In this document: one piece after another, positions 1-8,550 of the stretch
How positions within the stretch are numbered: position 1 is the stretch's first letter
Layout of the letters: every line of letters starts with the position of its first letter
Assembly: GCF_013409745.1 (NCBI RefSeq)
Contig: NZ_JACCBH010000001.1
Location: 930,001 to 994,000 of the forward strand
Origin: Microbacterium pseudoresistens
GTDB taxonomy: Bacteria > Actinomycetota > Actinomycetes > Actinomycetales > Microbacteriaceae
Reading direction: 5' to 3'
Length of the DNA stretch: 64,000 bases
Program-made: the position numbers and the translations under genes
The notes under the pieces: generated by a model
Seen by the model: only the letters and a program-made list of their open reading frames with translations
Told to the model about the DNA's origin: nothing
Database searches by the model: none

Positions 1-541
1 CCTGCTCCTCACCGGCACCACCACCATCACCACCGACGCCGGGCTCGACGGGGTTCACGCCACCGTGCAGGTCACGATCGCCGCGACCACCCTCGCCGGG
101 CTCGACGACAAGCCCGCCGAACTCGACGGACACGGACCCCTCCACCCCGACATCGCCCGACGCCTCGCCGGACACGCCACCTCATGGTCCAGACTCTTCC
201 TCGACCAGACCGGAATGGTCACCCGAGTCGACCGATACACCCCCACCAACGACATGAAACGATACCTGTGAGCAAGAGACAGACACTGCCGGTTCCCCGG
301 ATGCCGCACCCCCGCCCGACGCTGCCACCTCGACCACAACCACGACCACGCCAAAGGCGGACCCACCGACCTACGAAACCTCGCACACCTCTGCCCCGCA
401 CACCACGCCCTCAAACACCCCGACCACGACGACCGATGGCGATGGACCGCGAAACAACTCTCGGGCGGCAGTATCCGATGGACAACACCATCCGGGCACA
501 GCTACACCGACGCATCCCCACCCCGCGTCATGTTCGTCTGA
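1..541 (+). pseudogene. DUF222/HNH endonuclease, 3' part, broken by an in-frame TGA
   Basis: The reading frame is open from the window edge and reads through a DUF222 C-terminal segment (GMVTRVDRYTPTNDMKRYL) to a TGA at 269-271. The same frame then continues without a shift into a complete HNH module: ARDRHCRFPGCRTPARRCHLD, then the HNHDHAKGGPTD core and LCPAHHALKH, ending at a TGA at 539-541. Relatives have an Arg at the interrupted place, so a single CGA-to-TGA change explains the break. DUF222/HNH genes are multicopy in actinobacteria and are thought to be homing-like nucleases of unknown use. The 5' end lies outside the window. A sequencing error or stop readthrough cannot be excluded. 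Confidence 0.85.
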
Positions 542-575
542 CGCAACGCCGGCATGCCGGATAGTGAACCGCGAG

Positions 576-1592
576 TCAGCCGCGCATCGCGACGCCGCGG
601 CGCCAGTAGCCCATGAAGGCCACCTGCGCGCGATCGATGCCGAGGTCCTTCACCAGGTGCCGTCGAAGCGTGGTGACCACGCCGCTCTCCCCCGCGATCC
701 AGAAGTACCGGTCCGTCGCATGGCCGACGCCGGTGACGTCTTCGCCGAGGCCCGAGTAGATCGGCGTCTCCCATACGAGGGCGTCGCCCTCCACGTCGGT
801 GACGGTGATCTCGGCGCCCGCATCGCCATCGCCCAGATAGTCGAGCACTGTGGGGATGAGGCGCAACCCGTGCGCCGCGTCACCGCGCGCCAGCCAGTGC
901 ACCTCCACGCCGTCGGGCGCATCGATCGCCAGTTCGTCCTGGGTCGAGGGCACCTCCAGGAAGGCAATGCCGCGAAGATCGCGCGGCGCGTCTTCCAGGA
1001 TGCGGGCGATGGCCGGTGCAGCCGTCTCGTCGCCCGCCAGCACTACCGAGGTCGCCGCACCCGGGGCGTACTCGATGCCGCTGCGATCCGTCCGTCCGCG
1101 CCGCGGGCCGATGACGAGCAGCTCGTCCCCCACGGATGCCGTGCTCGCCCACCGCGAGGCCGGTCCGGTCAGACCCGGCTCGAGATGCAGCACGAAGTCG
1201 ACGACGACCTCGGTGGCGACATCCGTGACACGCAGCTCCCGCACCGAGTACGTGCGCATCGAACCTCGTTCGCCCTCCGGCACCGCGAGGTAGTCGCCCC
1301 ACCAGTCGTCCGTGTCGGGCGAGATCGGCGGCAGGATGCCCGAGTCCGGCGGGAAGACGAGCTTGATGCGCGCGTCGAACACCTCCCCCGGCGTGCCGAA
1401 GTCGTCGAGATCGTCGCCGCCCAGAGTGATGCGCACGAAGTTCGGCGACACCCTCTCGACCGCGCGCACGGCGGCGCGCGCCAGCACGTACGAGGGGCGC
1501 GGCCGTGCGGTCGCTCCCGCACCGCTGTCTCCGGCGTCCTCGTCGTCCGTCACCGTCGCGATCCGCTCAGCCGATGCTGTTCGTGTGGACAT
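576..1592 (-). CDS. Siderophore-interacting protein (FAD-dependent ferric-siderophore reductase)
   Basis: This 338-residue cytoplasmic flavoprotein should reduce imported ferric siderophore so that iron is released. The N-terminal FAD-binding barrel (about 30-170) carries the flavin motif MRTYSVREL. The C-terminal SIP domain contains VVLAGDETAAPAIARIL and the family ending VAFMGYWRRG. The start is placed at MSTRTASAER, where similarity to the family can begin; it overlaps the 3' end of the upstream ATPase gene by 26 bases. The frame is open for another 600 bases upstream, but that stretch is a shadow of the ATPase gene. It is the last gene of the iron-uptake operon and so presumably shares its iron control. 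Confidence 0.92.
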   Translation of the reverse strand: MSTRTASAERIATVTDDEDAGDSGAGATARPRPSYVLARAAVRAVERVSPNFVRITLGGDDLDDFGTPGEVFDARIKLVFPPDSGILPPISPDTDDWWGDYLAVPEGERGSMRTYSVRELRVTDVATEVVVDFVLHLEPGLTGPASRWASTASVGDELLVIGPRRGRTDRSGIEYAPGAATSVVLAGDETAAPAIARILEDAPRDLRGIAFLEVPSTQDELAIDAPDGVEVHWLARGDAAHGLRLIPTVLDYLGDGDAGAEITVTDVEGDALVWETPIYSGLGEDVTGVGHATDRYFWIAGESGVVTTLRRHLVKDLGIDRAQVAFMGYWRRGVAMRG

Positions 1593-2382
1593 GATGCCTC
1601 CCGATGGGTGTGACCATCGGCTTTCCCGAGACGGGGTCGATGGTGATCTGATTGGCCAGGCCGAAGACCTCTTCGACCATGGCGGTGGTGACGACCTCCG
1701 CCGGCGCCCCCACGGCATGCACGCGGCCCTGCCGCATGGCGACGATCTCGTCGGAGTATCGCGCGGCGAGGTTGAGGTCGTGCAGCACCATGACGATCGT
1801 GGTGCCGCGGGCGACGCTGAGGTCTGTGAGCAGGTCGAGCACGTCGACCTGGTGGGCGACGTCGAGGAACGTCGTGGGCTCGTCCAGCAGCAGGATGTCG
1901 GTCTCCTGAGCCAGCGCCATCGCGATCCACACGCGCTGGCGCTGCCCGCCAGAGAGCTCGTCGACGCTGCGGTCGGCAAGCGCTGTGATGCCGGTCGCCT
2001 CCAGCGCGTCGGCGACGACCTCGTAGTCGTGAGTGCTCCAGCGCGCCAGCGCCTTCTGATGCGGATGCCGCCCGCGGCCGACGAGGTCGGAGACAGCGAT
2101 CCCCTCGGGCGCGATCGGCGACTGCGGCAGGAGCCCCAGGATGCGCGCGACCTCCTTGGTGGGCCGCGAGTGCACCGACTTTCCGTCGAGCACGACCTGT
2201 CCCGCACTCGGCGAGAGCAGCCGCGCGAGCGCCCGCAGCAACGTGGATTTGCCGCAGCCGTTGGCCCCCACGATCGAGGTGATCCGCCCTGGCGCGATCG
2301 TCAGGTCCAGCCCCTCGATGATGAGGCGATCGGTGTAGCCGAGGGTGAGTCCCTCGGCGGTCAGGCGATGCGCTTCGGTCAC
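1567..2382 (-). CDS. Iron-siderophore ABC transporter ATP-binding protein (FecE/FepC type)
   Basis: This 271-residue ABC ATPase powers the FecCD permeases encoded upstream. It shows a Walker A at GANGCGKST, the signature motif ELSGGQRQRV, Walker B ILLLDEPTTF and the H-loop VLHDLN. Length and order are normal for the FepC/FecE family. The GTG start overlaps the permease stop in a GTGA (2379-2382), so translation is probably coupled. The C-terminal extension (VSGKPMVTPIGRHH) is typical of siderophore-uptake ATPases. Confidence 0.95.
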   Translation of the reverse strand: MTEAHRLTAEGLTLGYTDRLIIEGLDLTIAPGRITSIVGANGCGKSTLLRALARLLSPSAGQVVLDGKSVHSRPTKEVARILGLLPQSPIAPEGIAVSDLVGRGRHPHQKALARWSTHDYEVVADALEATGITALADRSVDELSGGQRQRVWIAMALAQETDILLLDEPTTFLDVAHQVDVLDLLTDLSVARGTTIVMVLHDLNLAARYSDEIVAMRQGRVHAVGAPAEVVTTAMVEEVFGLANQITIDPVSGKPMVTPIGRHHVHTNSIG

Positions 2383-3449
2383 AGTGATCCTCCCGCGCGG
2401 TTGATGCGGATGAGCAGATAGATGAGGTACGGGGCCCCGAGCACGCCGGTGACGACGCCGACGGGGTAGCGCGCGCCGAGGCCGTACTGCGCCACGAGGT
2501 CGCCCGCGAGCACGAGCAGCGCCCCGACCAGCGCCGACGGCAGCAGCAGCGAGGCGCCGGTCCCCGTGATCCGCGCGGCGATGGGCCCAGCCATGAACGC
2601 GACGAACGCAACGGGCCCGACCGCGGCGGTGGCCACGGCGAGCAGCATGACGGCGCCGAGGATGAGCAGCATGCGCGTGGAGCCGACGCGCACGCCGAGC
2701 CCGGCAGCCGAGTCGTCGCCGAGTTGGAGCGCCCCCAGCGCGCGGCCACGCGAGAGCATCACCGGCATGAGCACGGCCACGGCGAGCGCGAGCGGCAGCA
2801 CGTCGTCCCACGACGCGTTGTTGAGGCTGCCGGTGAGCCACTGCATCGCCGTCTGGATGTCCCACTGCGCGGCGCGCGAGAGCACGTACGACACGACGCT
2901 CTGGAGCATCGCGGCAACCCCGATGCCGATGAGGATCAGCCGGGTGCCGGCGAAGCCGCCGCGGTTCGAGAGCCCGTAGATCGTCAGGGCCGTGAGCACG
3001 GCACCGCCGAGAGCGAGCAGCGACACCGCCGGACCGCTCCACCCGAGCACGACGATGCCGACGACGGCCGCGGCGCTCGCGCCCTGCGAGATGCCGATGA
3101 TGTCGGGCGAGGCCAGCGGGTTGCGCAGCAGGGTCTGGAACGACACGCCCGCCATGCCGAACGCCGCGCCGGCGAGGATCGCCAGCGCGGCGCGCGGCAG
3201 GCGCAGCTCGCCGATCGTGAACGAGGCGCCGGGCACGGTCTCGCCGAGCAGCACGCGCACGATCTCGTCAGGCCCGTAGAAGGTGTTGCCGACCATGAGC
3301 GCCACGACGAACACGGCGAGGACGAGCACCGCCAGCACGATCGAGGCGGCCGCGTGGCGCCGCTGCCGGGCACGGCGTCCGGCGAGCACCGCATCCGCCC
3401 CGGTGCGGATGGGGCGGGATGCGGGCGGGCGCGTATCGACGGCGGTCAC
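2379..3449 (-). CDS. FecCD-family iron-siderophore ABC permease
   Basis: A 356-residue polytopic membrane protein forming one half of the ferric-siderophore channel. After a short cytoplasmic leader there is a first membrane span (about 35-55). The FecCD landmarks follow: RLPRAALAILAGAAFGMAGV, LLRNPLASPDIIGISQGA and the final GVLGAPYLIYLL. About nine or ten hydrophobic spans can be seen. The GTG start sits in a GTGA overlap with the upstream permease stop (3446-3449), the same arrangement as at its own 3' end. It most likely forms a heterodimer with the next permease. Confidence 0.94.
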   Translation of the reverse strand: MTAVDTRPPASRPIRTGADAVLAGRRARQRRHAAASIVLAVLVLAVFVVALMVGNTFYGPDEIVRVLLGETVPGASFTIGELRLPRAALAILAGAAFGMAGVSFQTLLRNPLASPDIIGISQGASAAAVVGIVVLGWSGPAVSLLALGGAVLTALTIYGLSNRGGFAGTRLILIGIGVAAMLQSVVSYVLSRAAQWDIQTAMQWLTGSLNNASWDDVLPLALAVAVLMPVMLSRGRALGALQLGDDSAAGLGVRVGSTRMLLILGAVMLLAVATAAVGPVAFVAFMAGPIAARITGTGASLLLPSALVGALLVLAGDLVAQYGLGARYPVGVVTGVLGAPYLIYLLIRINRAGGSL

Positions 3450-4498
3450 AGTTCGCGCACCTTCTGGCGGCGGACGATCCATATGAAGAACGGTGCGCCG
3501 ATGACGGCCGTGACGATGCCGACCTGGATCTCCTGCGACGACGGGGCGATCACGCGGCCCACGATGTCGGCGGCGACGAGCAGTGCGGCCCCGGCGACCG
3601 CCGAGAACGGCAGCAGCCACCGGTGGTCGGTGCCCACGAGCATCCTGCACATGTGCGGCACGACGAGCCCGATGAAGCCGATGGGCCCGGCGAGCGCGGT
3701 GGCCGCACCCGCGAGGATCACGGCACCCAGCGCCGACACCAGCCTGGTGCGGAACACGTTCTCCCCCAGGCCCGCCGCCATGTCGTCGCCGAGGGCGAGC
3801 GAGTTCATGCCTCGCGCGCACACGAAGCAGATGAGCGCACCGACCGCGAGCACGGGGGCGGTGGCGGAGATGCGCGGCCACTCCGCCCCGCCGACGCCGC
3901 CGATCTGCCACGACTGGAAGACCTGCAGCAGGTCGACGCGCGGCAGCATGACGGCGCTGATGAGCGAGGCGAATGCCGCCGAGGTGGCGGCCCCGGCGAG
4001 CGCCAGCTTGAGCGGGGTCGCGCCGCCGCGGCCGAGCGAGCCCACCGCGTAGACGAAGACGCCCGCCCCCGCCGCGCCCGCGATGGCGAAGACCATGAAG
4101 CTGTACGGATCGGCGATCCCGAGGAACGCGATGCCGACGACGACCGCCAGCGACGCCCCGTTGGTGACGCCGAGGATGCCCGGGTCGGCGATCGGGTTGC
4201 GGGTGACGGCCTGCATGCTCGCACCCGACAGTGCGAGGGCGGCGCCCACGAGCAGGGCGAGCACGGTGCGGGGGATGCGCTTGACGATCGCCGCCTGCGA
4301 CACGGTGTCGGTGTGGCCCGCCAGCGCGGCGACAATGTCGTCGACGTTCACCGCGCGCACACCGAACGCGATCGACAGCGTCGCGAGCACCATCAGTGCC
4401 ACGACCCCGGCGAGCAGCCACAGCATCCGCACCGCTGCCGGGCGCCGCAGAGTCGCGGAGTCCGGCGCGGCGGGACGCGTCATGGTGCTGGCGTTCAC
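3446..4498 (-). CDS. FecCD-family iron-siderophore ABC permease (second subunit)
   Basis: This 350-residue membrane protein is the second FecCD half of the channel. Family landmarks are RIPRTVLALLVGAALALSG, VTRNPIADPGILGVTNGA, IGFIGLVVPHMCRML and the C-terminal VIGAPFFIWIV. The longest frame starts at a GTG (4498), with an ATG five codons inside (4483) as an alternative. It is the first permease after the binding protein, from which it is separated by a 62-base gap that may allow a different expression level. Confidence 0.94.
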   Translation of the reverse strand: MNASTMTRPAAPDSATLRRPAAVRMLWLLAGVVALMVLATLSIAFGVRAVNVDDIVAALAGHTDTVSQAAIVKRIPRTVLALLVGAALALSGASMQAVTRNPIADPGILGVTNGASLAVVVGIAFLGIADPYSFMVFAIAGAAGAGVFVYAVGSLGRGGATPLKLALAGAATSAAFASLISAVMLPRVDLLQVFQSWQIGGVGGAEWPRISATAPVLAVGALICFVCARGMNSLALGDDMAAGLGENVFRTRLVSALGAVILAGAATALAGPIGFIGLVVPHMCRMLVGTDHRWLLPFSAVAGAALLVAADIVGRVIAPSSQEIQVGIVTAVIGAPFFIWIVRRQKVREL

Positions 4499-4560
4499 GT
4501 GCTGCCGTTCACGAGGTGGTGTTCACGAGTGGACCAGGGTCGTCGGTGCGGCCCCGTCGG

Positions 4561-5631
4561 TCAGTTCGCCAGCAGCGGCTTCTCGAGGATGGTGAAGTAA
4601 TCGTCGATGCCCCACCCGATCGACAGCGGCGACGGGTTGGCGGAGGCCGCGATAGGAGTGGCGTCGGGCAGGATAGCGATATGCCCGGCGGCGATCGCGG
4701 GGATCTTCGACAGCAGCGGATCGGCCTGCAGCAGCGGGATCATCGACGCATCGCCGTACGTGATGAACACGTCGACGTCGGCGAACTTCTCCGCCTCCTC
4801 GGCGCTCACCATGAGGTAGAACTCCTCGGTGTCGGCGTTCTCCTTCACGATCTCGGGTTCGGGGAAGCCGAGGCCCGTGAGGTAGCCGGGGCGTGTGTCG
4901 GCCGCGGTGTAGTAGCCGATCTGGCTGAGGTCGCTGGGGTCGATGTAGGAGAACAGCAGCTTCTGGTCCTGCAGCGCGGGGTGGGCGGCGAGCGCCGCAT
5001 CCGTCTCGGCGTGGATCTGCTCGATGAGCGCGGCGCCCTCGTCGGCCAGACCCAGCGCCTCGGAGTTGAGGGTGATCATGTCTTCGACCGAGGTGCCCCA
5101 GGCGACCTCGGGGTATGCCACGACGGGGGCGATCTTCGACAGCGTGTCGTAGTCCTCCTGCGTGAGGCCCGAGTAGGAGGCGAGGATGACGTCGGGCCGG
5201 GTGTCGGCGACGGCCTCGTAATCGATGCCGTCGGTCTCATCGAACAGCACCGGCACCTCGCCGGCCTCCTCGGCCTTCTTGTCGCCGATGAGCGACACGT
5301 CGACGCCGAGGTCGGTGAGCGTGTCTTCGACCCAGGGCAGGACACCGTTGTCGTCGTCATCGCCCCAGGTCGCCTTGCTCATGCCGACCGGCACGATGCC
5401 CAGGGCGAGCGGCACCTCATGGTTGGCCCAGGCGACGGTGGCGACGCGCACGGGCTTCTCGGTGATCGTGGTCTCGCCGTAGACGTGCTCGATCGTGACG
5501 GGGAAGCCGTCGGCGGATGCGGCACCGCCGGCGTCAGCGGCCCCCGAATCGGAGGCGGGTGTGGAGCAGGCGGCGAGGCCGACGGCGAGCACGGCAGCGG
5601 TGCCGACGGCGAGGATGCGGGTGAGGCGCAC
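4561..5631 (-). CDS. Iron-siderophore ABC transporter substrate-binding lipoprotein
   Basis: A 356-residue lipoprotein that catches ferric siderophore outside the cell and delivers it to the FecCD permeases. The signal peptide ends in a lipobox (VGLAACSTP, lipidated Cys near residue 22). A low-complexity Ser/Ala/Gly linker and a periplasmic-binding fold of the FepB/FhuD class follow, with the family phrases PVRVATVAWANHEVPLALG and RPDVILASYSG. The GTG start is supported by GAAGGAG placed six bases upstream. It is the first gene of the operon and lies directly behind the iron-box-like inverted repeat. Confidence 0.93.
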   Translation of the reverse strand: MRLTRILAVGTAAVLAVGLAACSTPASDSGAADAGGAASADGFPVTIEHVYGETTITEKPVRVATVAWANHEVPLALGIVPVGMSKATWGDDDDNGVLPWVEDTLTDLGVDVSLIGDKKAEEAGEVPVLFDETDGIDYEAVADTRPDVILASYSGLTQEDYDTLSKIAPVVAYPEVAWGTSVEDMITLNSEALGLADEGAALIEQIHAETDAALAAHPALQDQKLLFSYIDPSDLSQIGYYTAADTRPGYLTGLGFPEPEIVKENADTEEFYLMVSAEEAEKFADVDVFITYGDASMIPLLQADPLLSKIPAIAAGHIAILPDATPIAASANPSPLSIGWGIDDYFTILEKPLLAN

Positions 5632-5675
5632 GGGCGCTCCTTCACGGTGCGGAGGTCACGGAGGGGAGGATGCTT

Positions 5676-5699
5676 TGGTAAGCCTGCCCTAACTTACCA
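5676..5699 (-). promoter_or_regulatory. Candidate DtxR/IdeR iron-box operator
   Basis: Two perfect 7-base arms, TGGTAAG and CTTACCA, are separated by 10 bases containing TTAGG. Read on the minus strand, one half (GTAAGTTAG) matches seven of nine positions of the TTAGGTTAG half of the DtxR consensus; the other half matches poorly. It lies 45-68 bases upstream of the binding-protein start, where a repressor would block transcription of the siderophore operon. The site call is inference from position and symmetry. Confidence 0.6.
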
Positions 5700-5791
5700 G
5701 ATGTTCGTGCTTGTCAAAGTCGCGGCACGACGAGCGGGTGGGTGACGTCGTCGCGGAGCGCCTCCCGCGAACAGGATGAGAGGATCGGGGC

Positions 5792-6355
5792 GTGCTCACG
5801 GAGACTGCCGACACGCTTGCCCTCACGGCGGATACGGGCCGCGGCGCGCCCAGCCGACGCCTGCTCGCGGGTCTCGGAATCGGGAGCGCAGCGATCGGCG
5901 CAGCACTGCTGGCGTGGTGCGTCTGGCGACTTGTCGACGGCATCGCCCCCGCCGCCGCGGTCGGCGCGGTCGCGGGACTCGCGCTGCTCGCGGTCGCCGG
6001 CGCCTGCCTCACCGTCGTGCAGACGCTGCAGCGCACCGAGCGCAACGGGCTCATCCTGGCGGTCGAACCCGGCCGGGTCGTCACGCCCGGCGGCCCGATC
6101 CCCGCATCCGCCCTGCGCCGCATCCGCCTGCGCAGCCGCCGCTTCGCCCTCCGCACGCGGCACCCCGTGACGGCGGAGTGGGAGGCGCGAACGGGCACGG
6201 GAACGCACCGCACGATCGTGTTCGAGCGCACGGACGGCGCCGTCGAACGCGTGCACGCGGCCGTCTTCGCCACCGACGACGAGTTCGCCCGCGTCGTCCG
6301 CGCCGTGCTGCGCTTCGCCGAAGCGCACACCATCCCCGTCCAGCGCGGTCGCTGA
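5792..6355 (+). CDS. Two-span membrane protein of unknown function
   Basis: A 187-residue protein that I do not recognise. After about 25 polar residues there are two hydrophobic spans (about 25-48 and 53-75) joined by a short loop. A soluble C-terminal part of about 110 residues follows, rich in Arg, Val and Thr with alternating beta-like patterning (RTIVFERTDGAVERVHAAVF). Layout and composition resemble small actinobacterial proteins with a PH-like (bPH) domain behind two membrane helices, but no diagnostic motif is visible. It starts at a GTG and stands alone, divergent from the iron operon. Confidence 0.65.
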   Translation: MLTETADTLALTADTGRGAPSRRLLAGLGIGSAAIGAALLAWCVWRLVDGIAPAAAVGAVAGLALLAVAGACLTVVQTLQRTERNGLILAVEPGRVVTPGGPIPASALRRIRLRSRRFALRTRHPVTAEWEARTGTGTHRTIVFERTDGAVERVHAAVFATDDEFARVVRAVLRFAEAHTIPVQRGR

Positions 6356-6504
6356 GGGCACCTCGCACCACACAGCGGTATATGCGCGCGTCCGGGTGGA
6401 ACTGCACAAGTGTGGCCGGACGCACATATTCTGACCCGCCGCGCACCTGAGAGTGTTCATCTCAACGACCCACAGACGAGCAATGTTGACGCGAGGAAAC
6501 ACCC

Positions 6505-7770
6505 ATGACCAACGCATCCGTCGCGCCGGGATCGACTTCCCGTAAGACACACGATGCTGAGCCCGGCGCCCTTGACGGCGTCGTGGTCATCGATATCACA
6601 AGAGTCGTAGCGGGGCCGTACTGCTCGATGATTCTTGCCGATCTCGGTGCCACCGTGATCAAAGTCGAGCATCCGGACGAGCCCGACTACACGCGGACCT
6701 TCCCACCGATGCTGCAAGGCGACGGGGCCAGAAGCATGAGCGGCTTTTTCGCGCAGTACAACAGGAACAAGCTGGGCGTCACCATCAACCTTCGTCACGA
6801 CGACGGAAAGGCGCTCCTGCGCAGACTCGTCGAATCCGCGCATGTCCTGGTCGAGAACTTTCGTCCGGGCACCATGGACAAGCTCGGCGTTGGCTATGAA
6901 ACCCTCCGACAGATCAACCCGCAGCTCGTCTATGCGGCGCTCAGCGGATTCGGACAGCACGGTCCGTACCGCACCAAGCCGGCCTATGACAACAGCGCCC
7001 AGGCCACGGGCGGCCTGTGGTCGATGAACGGCCCCCTCGGGGGTCCTCCCGTGCGCGTGGGGACCATCATCGGCGATCTCGCCGCGAGTCTTTATGGCGT
7101 CGTCGGCGTGCTCGCCGCCTTGCGCCATGCGGAACGGACCGGAGAAGGACAGCTCGTCGACATCTCGCAGCAGGACTCCGTGCTCACGCTGACGGAGAAC
7201 GCCGTCGTCAACTACTCCGCGACCGGCGAAGTTGCCATGCCCCTCGGAAACCAGCATCCGTTCGTCCGCCCCTACGAGCTGTTCCCCTGCGCCGACGGCT
7301 TCGTCTTCTTCGGTGGGTACACCGACAAGTTCTGGAAGCTCTCGTGCGAGATCTTCGGCGCACCGAGCGACTTCGCGGACAATCCCGATCTGCACAGCAT
7401 GGCGGTCCGATTCTCCGACGAGGCGTATCGGGATCGGGTCCGTCCTCTCATCGAGGGCTGGTTTCGTTCACGCACGAAGGCTGAGCTGGAGAACCTCGCC
7501 GGGGATCACGTTCCACTCAGCGCGGTGAAGAACATCAGCGAGGTCGTCGCCGATCCGCAGATCGCCGCGCGCGACATGGTGATCGAAACAGAATACGAAG
7601 GCTTCGGATCGCTTCAGACCTTCGGCTCACCCATCAAACTGACGCGCACGCCGCCCCGGGTGCGCGGTCTCGCTCCGCACACCGGTGCGCACACCGAGAC
7701 CGTGCTCAGAGATCTTCTCGGTCTCACGCAGGACGAGATCGCGGATCTTCGCCGCGGCGGGACGATCTGA
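6505..7770 (+). CDS. CaiB/BaiF (class III) CoA transferase
   Basis: This 421-residue cytosolic enzyme moves CoA between acyl-CoA and a free carboxylic acid. Class III landmarks are VVIDITRVVAGPYCSMILADLGA near the N-terminus (about 27-50), VLVENFRPGTMDKLG, and the conserved catalytic-Asp region GDLAASLYGVVGVLAALRHA followed by TGEGQLVDISQQD. The start has GAGGAAA eight bases upstream. It is the first gene of a three-gene plus-strand unit, and its stop overlaps the crotonase start by one base (TGATG). The partner amidase operon suggests that the acid it activates comes from an amide. Which acid cannot be read from sequence; carnitine-like and short unsaturated acids are possible. Confidence 0.92.
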   Translation: MTNASVAPGSTSRKTHDAEPGALDGVVVIDITRVVAGPYCSMILADLGATVIKVEHPDEPDYTRTFPPMLQGDGARSMSGFFAQYNRNKLGVTINLRHDDGKALLRRLVESAHVLVENFRPGTMDKLGVGYETLRQINPQLVYAALSGFGQHGPYRTKPAYDNSAQATGGLWSMNGPLGGPPVRVGTIIGDLAASLYGVVGVLAALRHAERTGEGQLVDISQQDSVLTLTENAVVNYSATGEVAMPLGNQHPFVRPYELFPCADGFVFFGGYTDKFWKLSCEIFGAPSDFADNPDLHSMAVRFSDEAYRDRVRPLIEGWFRSRTKAELENLAGDHVPLSAVKNISEVVADPQIAARDMVIETEYEGFGSLQTFGSPIKLTRTPPRVRGLAPHTGAHTETVLRDLLGLTQDEIADLRRGGTI

Positions 7771-8549
7771 TGGCGAAGGTGGTCCTCGAGCGCCTCGAGG
7801 GGGTCGGGGTGATCACGATCACGCGACCGGAGAAGCTGAACTCTCTGACTCTCTCGATGTACGACCAACTCGGAGAAGCCTTTGCTGAAGTCGCCGAGGA
7901 TCCCGGGATCGGCGTCGCAATCTTGACCGGCTCGGGCACGAGGGCGTTCTGCGTCGGAGCAGATCTCGGTGAGTCGATACCGGCGCTCACCGAGGGACGA
8001 TTCGACATCAGCCGATGGGACGCCGCGCACCAGAAGCACTCCCGGCTCGACAAGCCGGTCATCGCGGCGGTGAATGGTCTCTGCCTCGGTGGCGGGTTCG
8101 AGATCGTGCTCTCCACCGACATCCGGATCGCGTCGGAAGACGCATCGTTCGGCCTTCCCGAGACCGGTGTCGGCGTCGTACCCGCTGGAGGAACACTCGT
8201 CCGTCTCGTCCGGCAGATACCGTACGCATTCGCGATGGACCTGATGATGCGGGGAACGCGGATCGATGCACGCACCGCCGAACGCTACGGGATCGTCAAC
8301 CAGGTGGTCCCGGCTACCGACCTTCTCGACGTTGCATGGGATATCGCCGGTGATCTTCTGACCCGCAGCAGAACGGCTGTCGCAACCGTGAAGGCGGCGG
8401 TCCGCGAGCTCATCGACCTCCCTTACGACGAAGCGTTCCGACGCGAGGCTCTCCTCGGGCAAGGGGCGTTCACGAGCGATGATGCGAGGGAGGGCCTCAC
8501 CGCATTCGCCGAGCGGAGAGCACCGGTCTTCCCCTCGCAGCAGGCCTAG
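7770..8549 (+). CDS. Enoyl-CoA hydratase/isomerase (crotonase) family protein
   Basis: A 259-residue crotonase-fold enzyme, probably adding water to the double bond of the CoA ester made by the preceding transferase. The oxyanion-hole segments are AFCVGADLGE and NGLCLGGGFE. The first catalytic Glu region (FGLPETGVGVVPAGGT) is present, but the place of the second catalytic Glu (usually AME) reads AMD. Hydratase activity on a simple enoyl-CoA is therefore not certain; isomerase or CaiD-like chemistry is possible. It is coupled to the CoA transferase gene by a one-base overlap, and the PucR gene starts two bases after its stop. Confidence 0.9.
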   Translation: MAKVVLERLEGVGVITITRPEKLNSLTLSMYDQLGEAFAEVAEDPGIGVAILTGSGTRAFCVGADLGESIPALTEGRFDISRWDAAHQKHSRLDKPVIAAVNGLCLGGGFEIVLSTDIRIASEDASFGLPETGVGVVPAGGTLVRLVRQIPYAFAMDLMMRGTRIDARTAERYGIVNQVVPATDLLDVAWDIAGDLLTRSRTAVATVKAAVRELIDLPYDEAFRREALLGQGAFTSDDAREGLTAFAERRAPVFPSQQA

Positions 8550-8550
8550 A

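Noticed and set aside
1593..2207. Upstream extension of the siderophore-interacting protein frame
   Set aside because: The extra 205 codons lie inside the ABC ATPase gene and look like shadow translation.
2724..4052. Long plus-strand frame opposite the FecCD permeases (442 codons)
   Set aside because: Arg/Ala/His-rich composition, no family resemblance, and it is antisense to clear permease genes; a GC-driven shadow.
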